64,000 bases of DNA from Fagopyrum homotropicum (Eukaryota; Streptophyta; Magnoliopsida; Caryophyllales; Polygonaceae): NCBI GenBank assembly GCA_033239125.1, contig BSWB01000001.1:136320981-136384980 (forward strand), given 5' to 3'. Every line of letters begins with the position of its first letter. The first letter of the stretch is position 1. A program made the translations under genes and the position numbers. Positions 22,501-31,679 of this stretch are shown here, one piece after another. The notes beneath the pieces were generated by a model. The model did not search any database, was not told the DNA's origin, and saw only the letters and a list, made by a program, of their open reading frames with translations.

Positions 22501-23646
22501 CCTTCTTTCTGCATGCATAGAATTCTAATGGAAGATAATCATAAGACTTCACGGGAACCTCAAAGACGGTTAAATTCGATCATGAAAGAGGTTGTGAAAA
22601 AGGAAGTTCTTAAGTTGTTGGATGCAGGTATTATTTATCCTATCTCGGATAGCAAGTGGGTTAGCCCGGTTCATGTCGTTCCGAAGAAAGGAGGGATGAC
22701 CGTTGTGACGAATAAGAACAACGAGTTGATCCCAACAAGGACCGTCACGGGCTGGAGAGTTTGCATCGATTATAGGAAGCTGAACACGGCAACTCGGAAG
22801 GATCATTTTCCGCTTCCCTTCATTGATCAAATGCTCGAACGGTTGGCCCAACATTCACACTTTTGCTACTTGGACGGCTATAGTGGATTCTTCCAGATTC
22901 CTATCCATCCGGATGATCAGGAGAAGACCACTTTCACTTGTCCTTGGGGGACGTTTGCCTATCGGAGGATGCCATTCGGATTGTGCAATGCACCCGCTAC
23001 CTTCCAGCGATGCATGATGGCTATCTTTTCCGAGTACATAGAGGAGATCATGGAGGAGTGTCTTGATGCTTTCTACAGGATTAAGGAAGCGTTGATCTCC
23101 GCTCCCATTATCCAGCCTCCTGATTGGACCTTGCCCTTTGAGGTCATGTGTGACGCTAGTGATGTAGCCGTAGGAGCGGTACTTGGACAGAAGAAAGATG
23201 GACGGACCACCGCCATCTATTATGCTAGCAAGACGCTGGATGAAGCACAACACAACTACGCTACCACCGAAAAGGAGTTATTGGCGGTTGTATATGCTTT
23301 CGAGAAGTTTCGTTCCTATCTAGTAGGGGCGAAAGTCATTGTCTACACCGACCATGCAGCCATTCGTTACTTGTTGGCTAAGAAAGATGCAAAGCCGCGC
23401 CTTATTCGATGGGTTCTCTTGCTTCAAGAATTTGACCTAGAGATCCGCGATAAGAAGGGATCCGAGAACTCAGTTGCGGATCACCTCAGCCGGCTACCGG
23501 AATCCTCCCGCGAGACGGATAGCCCGCCCATAGACGATTCATTCCCCGACGAGCACTTACACGTCTTGGAGCGTTTGATGGATCTACTTACTTCACCCCA
23601 CGATGGAGGTGAAGTATGGGGTGAGGGAACCTCCTACCTCGTTTGA
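19513..23646 (+). CDS. A1 gag-protease-RT-RNase H polyprotein, RT catalytic loop deleted, no integrase
   Basis: Uninterrupted frame; the ATG at 19513 (MRRTRAGKEIV) is taken because the 11 codons before it start only with TTG. Counting from 19480, the gag domain is at about residues 190-310 (FYFSLKDRALTWYQSLP, TEFLTKFFPPSKT), an Asn-rich basic tract at 385-440 with no CCHC knuckle, aspartic protease at about 695 (CDLGANVSIIP, ILGRPFLATSG), RT from about 1030 (WRVCIDYRKLN, FPLPFIDQMLERL, YRRMPFGLCNAPATFQ) and RNase H at 1225-1332 (VMCDASDVAVGAVLGQ, YTDHAAIRYL, VADHLSRL). Between EEIME and ECLDAFY an in-frame deletion removes the FMDD box and the thumb segment that A2 still has. The frame ends about 56 residues after RH. 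Gag and PR could function; RT should not. Confidence 0.93.
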   Translation: MRRTRAGKEIVPYDPEPEKTYKRRLREAKMAQQDDRDLAAQLRETQELLRLSKEELMQEKEENCTRTAAIEAEIATIRNQILLRPMQDPVVDPRPRQIPVPDAPADVLPPRMPVRDVLLAGIPQTLGQRMDPNQQLRRPGVNLGDPADHDYELRPQVLAMIRQCQFGGLEKESPHQHLQNYEILMETLRPSRIENNNYKLRPFYFSLKDRALTWYQSLPPGKISTWEEMTTEFLTKFFPPSKTAEMRGKINAFIMKDKESLYKSWEWFKDILLDCPHHGIPKIELLEIYFKGLDGSTQFNLQLLSAGTFMDMAVDEAWDFIEKQALHMEKYTHQGAEGGVKRVNFQETQPNNNQLTSLKNDVKQLKELLMAQTKKEEQGQRNNNNNNGYRNNNNGPRNNYNNNNRGSNSNNWRANNQNHGNNHSNSNSNDSSNPFLSSPSSSSTPLKSQGQGSSSSQPEKKDAVLEAILIKLSAMENSMTSFSRAQKSFEQQLANRANEAPRDPGKLPAKTETNPKGQCMAITTRSGLKTADPVPRSMQTTSVQTQSKNTSTEMPTEAAQQKAGGTTETYVPPPAYKPPLPFPQSRARAHLDKHFGKFLDLMNKLHINIPFLDANLGMPAYGKFLKEILSRKRKLEDVGKVRMTSKSSELIKIMKEKMPPKLRDPGSFCIPIQVGDVTCEALCDLGANVSIIPLELCTKIGLGEPKPVKIRLYMADRSITHPVGILEDVPVKLGNFYLPIDFVVLDIPADYPVPIILGRPFLATSGCNVDCKNAKLKFNVGGDEVEFTLLAAMKGEQLTDDIFNIYDEEESRELVSSILINDPLERVISFSLMEEGIDASCDADIRSLKALEEDPGAITEKLIQETKISNLGPSSSTSTEALSGLSEATEEHLGQRLCASTKVDGEMIQTETSSSPVSDTTPQGRGSTDSSQKAPPVVELKQLPSHLRYVFLGPDSTYPVIASASLSDSELSKLMHVLRKHRKAIGYTTDDLIGIKPSFCMHRILMEDNHKTSREPQRRLNSIMKEVVKKEVLKLLDAGIIYPISDSKWVSPVHVVPKKGGMTVVTNKNNELIPTRTVTGWRVCIDYRKLNTATRKDHFPLPFIDQMLERLAQHSHFCYLDGYSGFFQIPIHPDDQEKTTFTCPWGTFAYRRMPFGLCNAPATFQRCMMAIFSEYIEEIMEECLDAFYRIKEALISAPIIQPPDWTLPFEVMCDASDVAVGAVLGQKKDGRTTAIYYASKTLDEAQHNYATTEKELLAVVYAFEKFRSYLVGAKVIVYTDHAAIRYLLAKKDAKPRLIRWVLLLQEFDLEIRDKKGSENSVADHLSRLPESSRETDSPPIDDSFPDEHLHVLERLMDLLTSPHDGGEVWGEGTSYLV

Positions 23647-24444
23647 GACGCACCATGGTCCAGCTAGCGAGCTTAAATCAGGCGCTTCTTGGGAGGCAAC
23701 CCAAGGTATTGCTCTTCTTTCCCGTTTTCTAGTCTAGCTTAGATAGTTTTTGTTTTTGCTTTGCTTTGCTTTGTTTTTGGCGTTCTGGACAGACAACAGG
23801 GAATATCTAAGGAGGAGCACAACTGGAAGGACAGAAGTTCGAGAATCTGAGAAGACAGAAAGACCTCGGTCACTATCAAAGCACCTCGACCGAGTTGATT
23901 CTTGAGCAACCGAGGCGACTAGGGTTTCTGCAGAACCGCCTCGGTCTATACCACCTCGGACCAGTCGAGACCATCTCGACCGAGGTGACAGCAGATCCAG
24001 TAAAAGTATAAAAGGGGGAAAAATTACATTTTCATTTTTTTTACCCTCCTCGACCGCGGCGAACAGACGCACCTCGCTCACCTCGTTTCTTGCTCGTTTT
24101 CGACGTTTTCTGCTTCCAAACCGAGATTGAAGGATAGAGGAGTCGATTGCAACTACAGATCTGCAAGAAATTTGAGCATTTCGACCGGAACGAGGTAAAA
24201 ACGTTCGAAAACCTAAACTCGTTCGTTTACTGAAATTTGGGCTTTGGTTGCCCTTGATTCTGTTGAGGAAACCTTTAAGTACCCCTTAGGAAGCATCGGT
24301 AGTGATTTTTGGGGGAAAAGAACTGAAATTCAGAGAGTTGGAAATCGCACTGCCTTCGCCTCGGTCCAGTCGACCTGCACCTCGGTCGAGGCGATTCTTG
24401 GAGTTTGTCAGTCGACCGAGGTAGTCTGACAGTACAGTTTTAAG
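23647..24444 (+). other. A1 spacer between pol and the additional ORF
   Basis: It begins with the GCGCTTCTTGGGAGGCAACC signature that in Athila-like elements follows the end of integrase; here it comes right after RNase H. It then carries many CTCGACCGAGG-type motifs (23866-24070 and 24175-24430). No integrase fragment was found in any frame. Confidence 0.8.
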
Positions 24445-25848
24445 ATGAGTTCTGACAGATTGTTAGCCCTTAGAGACAGATCCTCTCCTTCCCCTTCTTC
24501 TTCCTCATCCCGACCTTCTATCCCGGTGATTCACGAGAGACACCGGGTAGATTATGATCGTATTGCTAGTCGTCCAGTTATCGCTCCTAGATTTCTGGAC
24601 GTTTCTGCCTTTGATTGTCTCCACGTAGATGGAGAGCTTAGGAGGATGATCACCACCGTCGGGCTGGATCAGTTTACTGAGATCCGAGCCCCAGCCTACC
24701 TTGAGCCGACCCTCGAGTTTGTCAGTTCCTTCACTTACCTCCCCACAGAGAGGGCTGTGAAGTACCGGTTGATGAACCGGAACTACTTAGTACCTCTTGA
24801 CCACTGGAGAGACATTTTTGGCTTCCTTGCCCCCACTGCTGTAGACTTCCCGACCCGAGCTGTAGCTAGAGAGTTCTGGGGTCAGATCGCCCACATTACG
24901 AGGGATGCAGACAGGTGGCGCCCTGGTGATTCCAGGGCGAAGCTTATCTATCATCTAGCTTTTCGGTTGGTACACAGGATCTTCAGCGAGACGCTTCTGG
25001 CGCGTACTGAGACGCCCCAGAAGGTCCGACAGGGGGAGCTCTTCTCTTTATACTGCATGGTCACAGGTGGATACCCTGACTTTGGATTGATGCTGGCAGA
25101 GGATCTGCACAGGATCAAGGCCAAAGGGAAGGGAGATATATGCTGCGGAGGGATAGTGACCCATATCGCTAGGTATCAGGATATGGATCTGAGTAGGTGT
25201 ACCATGGTGGCGGCTGCCAAGCCGCTCGGACTTCAGGAGATGATTACACGGAGGATTCTAGTTCCCCGTGGTTTGACTACACCTTACGTTGCTATGCCAT
25301 GGGAGCTGACTGCACCTCAGGGCATCAGATGGTCTGCACAGTTCTCTGTCTTTGATCCACACTACTGGCAGACAGCATGGGGTCCACTTATGGAGGATTA
25401 CAGAGAGGGAGCAGCTACCCCTGCTGAGGCTGAGGAGGAGGTTGAGGACGAGGACGACGATGATGATGATACAGTAGATGAGAGAGGAGGTGGCGTCCCG
25501 ATGGACACAGGTACAGATACAGCTGGGACGAGCGCGCCACCTATTATCGATTTGGATGACGACGAGGAGGACACTGAGCCGGCGCCAGCTGAGGCATCTC
25601 CAGTCAGACCTGCTAGACGCAGGAGGCGTGGAGTTAGGGACAGAGCTGCACACCGACGGATCGATGACCTGACGGATCAGGTTATCGACTCATATGCTGC
25701 ACTTTCGCTGGATATCCGCGAGATGCAGGAGCGGCAGCATCATCAGCACATGATGGCTCAGCTACAGTTTGAGCGTATCATGGGCCATCCCTATGACCCG
25801 ACTCAGTACCCCTATATACCACCACCACCACCGGATCGAGACTACTGA
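24445..25848 (+). CDS. A1 additional ORF (Athila ORF1-like, env position), 467 aa
   Basis: Starts MSSDRLLALRDRSS at a clear ATG. The N-terminal part (RFLDVSAFDCL, LRRMITTVGLDQFTEIRAP, LEPTLEFVSSF, IFGFLAPT) resembles the plant Athila ORF1 family; this is recalled from pattern, not searched. Then come a conserved core (ETPQKVRQGELFSLYCMVTG, YVAMPWE, HYWQTAW), an acidic run (EEEVEDEDDDDDD), a basic patch (RPARRRRRGVRDRAAHRR, a possible nuclear signal), a helical stretch (IREMQERQHHQHMMAQLQF) and a Pro-rich end. I see no signal peptide and no membrane segment, so 'env-like' describes position only. It would need a spliced or internal transcript. Confidence 0.85.
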   Translation: MSSDRLLALRDRSSPSPSSSSSRPSIPVIHERHRVDYDRIASRPVIAPRFLDVSAFDCLHVDGELRRMITTVGLDQFTEIRAPAYLEPTLEFVSSFTYLPTERAVKYRLMNRNYLVPLDHWRDIFGFLAPTAVDFPTRAVAREFWGQIAHITRDADRWRPGDSRAKLIYHLAFRLVHRIFSETLLARTETPQKVRQGELFSLYCMVTGGYPDFGLMLAEDLHRIKAKGKGDICCGGIVTHIARYQDMDLSRCTMVAAAKPLGLQEMITRRILVPRGLTTPYVAMPWELTAPQGIRWSAQFSVFDPHYWQTAWGPLMEDYREGAATPAEAEEEVEDEDDDDDDTVDERGGGVPMDTGTDTAGTSAPPIIDLDDDEEDTEPAPAEASPVRPARRRRRGVRDRAAHRRIDDLTDQVIDSYAALSLDIREMQERQHHQHMMAQLQFERIMGHPYDPTQYPYIPPPPPDRDY

Positions 25849-27324
25849 GGAGCTGCAGGACTTTATTATTATATCTTTTTTTTATGTAGTTCGGCTTTTA
25901 CTCGGTGAGTTCTCTTGTTTAGACTTTTATTATACCCACTGGGACAGTGTGTCTTAAGTATGGGGTGTTTGTTATTTGACTACTTGACTACGTGATGTAT
26001 TCGACTACTTTTGATGTATTATATTTATCGGATATTTTCATATTTATGCTTCATTTGCCTTTATATGATTATCTGATATTACATGCATACCTACAGGTTA
26101 TTTGATAAAAAAAAATCAAAAAAAAAAAAAAAAAAACGTCGAAACCGAAAATTTTTTTGACCTCGACCGGGGAGATTCTGGCCGAACGAGGTGATTCACC
26201 TCGGTTGAACCAAGAACACCTCGACCGAGGTGGGTTAACTGAGAAGTTTTCGAAAACGATTTTGTGTGACTTATCTGGACATGATCTCAGTGAAGATCTT
26301 GTTTACTGACTGGTTTTAAATTCTTTATGTGTTTGAAAGGTTTTATGATATGTTTAAGTTGCTAAATGCTTTGTTTAAAATTATTGGCATGTTTAATACT
26401 TTGTTTTTATCCAAATTATGTTGAATTTGAAGGTTGACACCGCAGGTTGAGTTCTCTCACTTTCTTCTTGGAAAGACCAAGGCAATTCATTCTCTTCTTC
26501 TTCTTCTTCTTGATCATGCTTAGCCCCTCATATACATTTTGCCCCCCTTTACCTATCCGGGAATTTGGAAGCAAGCAAAGTGGTGAAAGCAAGTTAAAGT
26601 TGAGAAGTGGGCTGGAAGTGAAAATGCTAGAAAGTAATAATAGGTTTGGGGAAGTCAATCATGAAGATGAGTAACTCGGCACCATTCACATAGCCGGGTG
26701 TTTGTGTCTTGCCAAAGTCGGATTGAGCGATATTCCTATCGGGTCATGGTATGTGCATCAAGGGTTTGATGCATCTCGAGAAATTGATGATTGCGGATTT
26801 CCTAGGCTTCGGTTATTGTGCACCTCTGTCCATGCATCCCAAAAAGTAAAGTAAAAAGAAAGTGCGAAATAAGCAAAGCTTATTGGTGGAAGGTATTGCA
26901 AGTCAAAGTAAAAGTGAAGTTCATCCTTTTCCCGGATTCCAGCACCACATTACCTTACATACATCCCTACCCTACACGTTTCTTGACCTTTTCTTTTGGG
27001 AAGCCCTTGAGACCTTGAGCTTGTTGATTGACTTAGCGGTTTAAACTGGATTATACATGATTAATTTTGATAATTGTGATTTATTATACATTCTATAATT
27101 TTCTGCAAAGATGAACAACTTTCCTATATTTATAAAATGTTTTGAGCATATTGAGTTTTTAAATTCCAGGAAGTACTCTCTTAGAGTGATCTATGGTAGT
27201 TGCACACCATAAAATGTTTTTGAAAAGCTTTTTCATTGATTTTCTTGACTTATAATCCATTCTATCTTGTCTTCTATATGCGGAACTTGCTTGGGGACAA
27301 GCAAGGGCTAAGTATGGGGTATTT
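25849..27324 (+). other. A1 3' non-coding region and polypurine tract
   Basis: About 1.5 kb with a poly(A) tract near 26106-26136, CACCTCGACCGAGGTG-type motifs at 26160-26235, and the PPT AAGTATGGGGTATTT at 27310-27324 directly before the 3' LTR. No convincing ORF. Confidence 0.8.
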
Positions 27325-29061
27325 TGATAGCATGAATTATAGTCTATATTTTGGGGTTTGTTTGAACGTTTTATCTTCAATAATCTGCATGTTTGTATGT
27401 ACATTATGTGATTTTACTGCCATTTCATCTACCTTTGCGAGAATCGAGGTCTACACCTAGTTTCATTGTAATTGCAGGTAATATGGTACGTTTTGCATCA
27501 AAAAGGAGCAAAAGAAGTCAAGAGTCATTTGGAGCTACATCCAGGAAGCATAGCCATGGATTAAGGATTTACTTTGGGCCAGTTTTGAGAGATTTCACAT
27601 TCAGTTGTGACTCACCTCGGTTGACCAGAGATTCATCTCGACCGAGGTGATCCAGAGACGCCGACTCGACCGAGGCGAAAACCTAGGACGCGGCAAGAAT
27701 ATTTTATTCTTGGCTGAGATCTTTTAAACTTGGAAAGTAATCTTATATTTTTGGGCTGAGCTCTTGGAAGGAAGGAGATATGCAGAATCATATATTTTAC
27801 CTATATTTATGGGAGAATATCTTTCTAAGATTTATTATCTTTGGAGGGTTATTTTCCTATAAAAAGGGTTGGATTTTCCACAAATCAAAGAGTGCTTAGA
27901 GCCGGCTTACACCGAAAAATACGCAGCAGCAGCCTACTCCAAGTTGGGAGATTTGAAGAACCTTTTTGAAGGTTGAAGGAAGATTGAAGTTCATAGCTTT
28001 TATAGCTTTATTGAAGGGTTTTGTAAGATTGTCTTCAATTCCCTCAATTGTTGTCTTGTCTTGTTGGATTATTATCCAAAGAACGCTTTGTTGTGATATT
28101 TGATTCAGTTATTGAAGTCTTTTCATTAAATTCTTCTTTGTTCAAATATTCACCTTCTTCCTATATATTTTAATACTTTCATTATGATGATGAGTGGCTA
28201 ATTTCCTTGTGTAATTCTAGGGTGATTGGCTGAAGGTTGTGGGAAAAACAATGATAGAATAATCTTAGATTCCAGTAGGATCCTGAAAGTTCGAGTCTTT
28301 AATCTTAACCCTAAGCATCTCGTTCGGTTGATGAACATCTCGGCCGGGGTGGAATTCTTCTGACCGAGGTGACTTATTTGATCCGTAACTGAGAGTTAAG
28401 TGTTAGAGTTTGCCAAATCCTATTCTTATTACACCTTCCTGGTTCAAAGCAAGCTTAGGATGAGACTTACCCGGTAATTCCTTAGTTTGTGTATCAACGA
28501 TCATAAGTGTAGGTAATAAAGGTTTATCCTTTATTGGGGTTTGAGTGTGCTTCCATCCCATCTTCGTGAGTTAGCCTGAGACTTACCCGGTAAAGGTTGA
28601 TTCTATTCCCTTAGATGGTGTGTTAGTTTGAGGTTATAGTTCTTTATCTTAATTCCTTGAGACTTACCCGGTAATAGGAGTTGCGGTTTAGGATTAGTGT
28701 GTAGTGAGACTTACCCGGTGATCTACTCCACTTAGTAACACCTTTCCCACGCAAAAATCTCAGCTTTGTCCGCTTATCTATAGATCTTGAGTTGGAACCA
28801 CAACTAGATGCTTTAATCCCTAGAATTACATGCTTGCTTTATTTGACATCTTATTCATCTTTGATTGTGTTAATCGCTCTTGTGGTTAGAACTAACGTAG
28901 CATACTGTGTTGACTTTGTTTCACCGAGTCCCTGTGATCGACCCCTGGAATTTTCTTGCTTTTACTACGATTGACCCGTACACTGCGGGTTCGCATCCTT
29001 GTTTTAAGCTTAAGTCTAGGGTTATAAATTTAAAGCTTGCACACACCGTTTGGAGCGAACA
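27325..29061 (+). repeat. A1 3' LTR
   Basis: 1737 bp, TGATAGCATG...GAGCGAACA. Differences seen from the 5' LTR are a T for A in GGATTTTCC near 27870, a T for C in CACCTTTCCC near 28743, and the 79-bp terminal segment missing from the 5' copy. Confidence 0.93.
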
Positions 29062-29345
29062 CCTTTATCCGTGGGTGTCTTCATCGCAAATCAAACGAGT
29101 CCGAATCGATCGTAAGCTTAAGCGAATAGTCTTCTCCTTCCTTAATCCTTCCCTTTCAATAATCTCCAATGGATGAGATTAACAATAATTAATCCTCTTT
29201 ACACTAATTACTTTTGTTAATTGACAGATGCTTAACTTTCAATTGTACTGACATCAGTTTCCCAGCCTTCATTCTTTGTAGTATAAAAGCATTTGAAAAG
29301 ATTTTGTATTTGGAAACAAAACTGCTGGGCTCAATTGCCTTTCAA

Positions 29346-29598
29346 CGTGAGAACATGAGAAGAGATTCGTAATTATTATTAGTTTTGTTACGAATGTGTC
29401 ATATCGTTTAATGTATTATTCGTAGTTATTGTTGGTTGAGTGGATTATTCGTAGTTATTGTTGGATTCCTAATTATTATTATTCGTAGTTATTATTATTT
29501 TTGATATCTACTCTAAATCTCAACCCTTAATACTCACATCCAACGGTGTACGATTGTTCTCATGTTCTCACGTTAGGTGTTGTTCTCATGGGAACCAC

Positions 29599-29602
<4 letters not shown>
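29346..29602. mobile_element. Small foldback element inserted beside a TA microsatellite in the copia LTR
   Basis: A perfect 16-bp inverted repeat CGTGAGAACATGAGAA occurs at 29346-29361 and 29557-29572. It is followed by GTTCTCATGGGAACC, ACACCC and (TA)n. It replaces LTR sequence after CCTTTCAAC. No coding capacity. Confidence 0.65.
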
Positions 29603-29634
<32 letters not shown>

Positions 29635-29636
<2 letters not shown>

Positions 29637-30843
29637 TTTTAGTTCAAGTGAGGAGAGAACTTGTAGATAGGAATTAGGAGGGCTGTAAGCCATTGGATGG
29701 ATTTAAATCAAGGGCTCTCACACGCTCATCATTAATGACATTTTTGTAAATTGACTTAAAATCTGAAAAAATACCCTTACGTTCAAAATAGTCATCGGTG
29801 TTCATACTTTTATATGTCATTGTTCATGTTTTTATACATCGGTATTCATAGTATATTTATTCATCAAAGTGTCATATTCATTTATTTTTTTGTGTTCATT
29901 TTATAATGCATAGATATTCATTTACAGTATATAACCACAAAAAATAAATAAAATCACCACAAAACGTTAAAAGATGATCATAATATGTTATGTATATGTC
30001 AAAGTTATAGATAAGTCATTGGTGTTCATACTTTTATACGTTATTGTTCATGTTTTTATTCGTCAGTATTCATACTTTTTATGACATTGTTCCTGTGAAT
30101 ATTATAAACTATTTTTCTATAAGACATTTTGCCGAATATTTTTGCGTGTACACTAAAAAGAGCATATAGATTATTCAATTGGAGCTATTAGACCAACTCA
30201 ACATATGTATATACATGTATTTTCTCAATCAAACTTATCAAACACAAAATGATTCAAACAAATTTGATTTCGAACACAAACATCAATCATAATGAAACTT
30301 AAACCTTAAGAATGGAAATCTAAACAGTGAGAGTAGAAATTCGAAGAAATAAAACCTAAATCGTCTTGTATTCTCTTTGATTTCACAATTTTTTATGTAA
30401 TCGATCTCTGAATATTATAAACACGATTTTAAAGAAAAGTATAATTTTCAAAAAAAAAATGAACATCATACTATAAACACCATACTTGTAAAAAAAATGA
30501 ATACATACTTGTAAAAAAATGAGCATCATATTTTATTAACACGATTTGAAAGAATAGTATAATTTTCAAAAAAAAAAATACAAAAAATGTGTTTTAAAAA
30601 AATACAAAAATGAACAATTAATGTTAAAAAATGAACCGTTAGTGTTGAGAAAAAATGAACATTTATTAAAAAATATGAACAATGACTCTTTTAAAAATGA
30701 ACACATACTTATAAAAATATGAACACCAATTTTTATTTACAAAAAGAAAATCTGGAAAAAAAGGTGACGTGGCATGCCACATGTCACCACCCCGACTCTC
30801 CTCATTCCTATCTACAAGGGTCCTCCTCACGGGAACTGGACCC
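29635..30843. mobile_element. Non-autonomous TIR element inserted in (TA)n
   Basis: The left end GATTTTAGTTCAAGTGAGGAG...CTTGTAGATAGGAATTAGGAG is mirrored at the right end by CTCCTCATTCCTATCTACAAG...CTCCTCACGGGAAC, about 40-50 bp of imperfect inverted repeat. (TA)n flanks it at 29603-29634 and 30844-30855. The AT-rich interior has short direct repeats (CATCGGTGTTCATACTTTTAT) and no ORF. Confidence 0.7.
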
Positions 30844-31021
30844 TATATATATATAATGTGAAGAGGTGCATTTCATTTATTAGATAAGGAAGGAGGGATT
30901 ATATTAATCCCGTAAATTTAATGTCTTTAATTGATACTGATCCATTACGGTTTCGACTTTATATTAAAATTACAAACTATAAATTGGACTTAACTTTATA
31001 TATTAAAGCTAGACACATTTA

Positions 31022-31103
<82 letters not shown>
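30844..31103. repeat. TA microsatellites and unassigned spacer in the copia LTR
   Basis: (TA)n at 30844-30855, about 165 bp of unassigned sequence, then about 40 TA units at 31024-31103. The equivalent run in the left LTR (12215-12257) has about 21 units. Confidence 0.7.
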
Positions 31104-31107
<4 letters not shown>

Positions 31108-31192
31108 TATTCTTACATTAATGTGTTATGTCCCTACTACCAGTCTTCGTCGCGCTTGGAGTAGACCCGAACAGGCTGCAGCAACCTTCCTT

Positions 31193-31679
31193 TAGGGATG
31201 ACAATTTCAGCAACACCTGACAAAAAATCGACCACCAAATCCAACGAAAAAGAATAAACACCTGTTAAACCCATATTCACCCATTATTTTCTTACTATAT
31301 AATTATATTAAATTAAACTCATATTTCTTTCCTAGATTATTTTCTTTAAATTTCTAATATATTTCGATTTTATTGTAAAAAAAAATTTCTTATATTTTTC
31401 TTTGTTATATTGTTTTACTTGATATCATGTACATTTTATATTTTTTATTTTGATTTAAACGTGTTTTTGATTTTGAATAAATTATTAATTATTTTACAAT
31501 TTATAAATGAAGTGTAGATCAACCAAAATTTCACCCGATCCAACCCACTTTATCCGACGGATGTGGGTGAATTGGATATTGGTGAGAGCCTTAGCGGGTG
31601 GTGGGGTGGACAATTTTGGGTGATGGATCGGGTGGCGGTTAAGGTCATCCACTTGTCACCCGATCCATTGTCATTCCTA
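31193..31679. mobile_element. hAT-type MITE
   Basis: The ends TAGGGATGACAATTTC and ATTGTCATTCCTA form a TAGGRATGACAAT inverted repeat. Flanks CCTTCCTT (31185-31192) and GTTTCCTT (31680-31687) match at 6 of 8. 487 bp, with GGATCGGGTGG/CACCCGATCC words near both ends and an AT-rich middle. Non-coding. Confidence 0.7.

Larger units (their letters stand above)
17730..29061 (+). mobile_element. Gypsy element A1 (Athila/Tat-like, integrase-less), complete with TSD
   Basis: LTRs are 17730-19387 and 27325-29061, both starting TGATAGCATGAATTATAG. CCTTT at 17725-17729 and 29062-29066 is a perfect 5-bp TSD. The order is LTR, tRNA-Asp PBS, one long gag-PR-RT-RH frame, spacer, additional ORF, PPT, LTR. 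No HHCC or DDE integrase domain exists anywhere between the LTRs. The LTRs keep a constant 9595-bp offset and I found only two substitutions between them, apart from a 79-bp deletion in the 5' copy, so insertion was recent. Confidence 0.95.
11896..31117 (-). mobile_element. Ty1/copia retrotransposon, eroded, with its 5' LTR split by other elements
   Basis: The minus-strand order is 5' LTR (right), PBS, gag, PR, INT, RT, RH, PPT, 3' LTR (left); INT before RT defines copia. The left LTR is 11896-12272. The right LTR begins at 17626, is cut at 17729 by gypsy A1, resumes at 29062, is cut again at about 29346, and ends ATATTCTTACA at 31117. The flanks TTAAA (11891-11895) and TTAAT (31118-31122) match at 4 of 5. 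The polypurine tract is GTGGGAGAA on minus next to 12273. Stops and frameshifts in every domain show it is old. Confidence 0.88.

Noticed and set aside
24445..25848. Calling the additional ORF a true envelope gene
   Set aside because: No signal peptide, membrane segment or cleavage site is visible; only its position is env-like.
30921..31106. 61-codon frame ending in alternating Tyr-Ile
   Set aside because: Produced by the (TA)n microsatellite.
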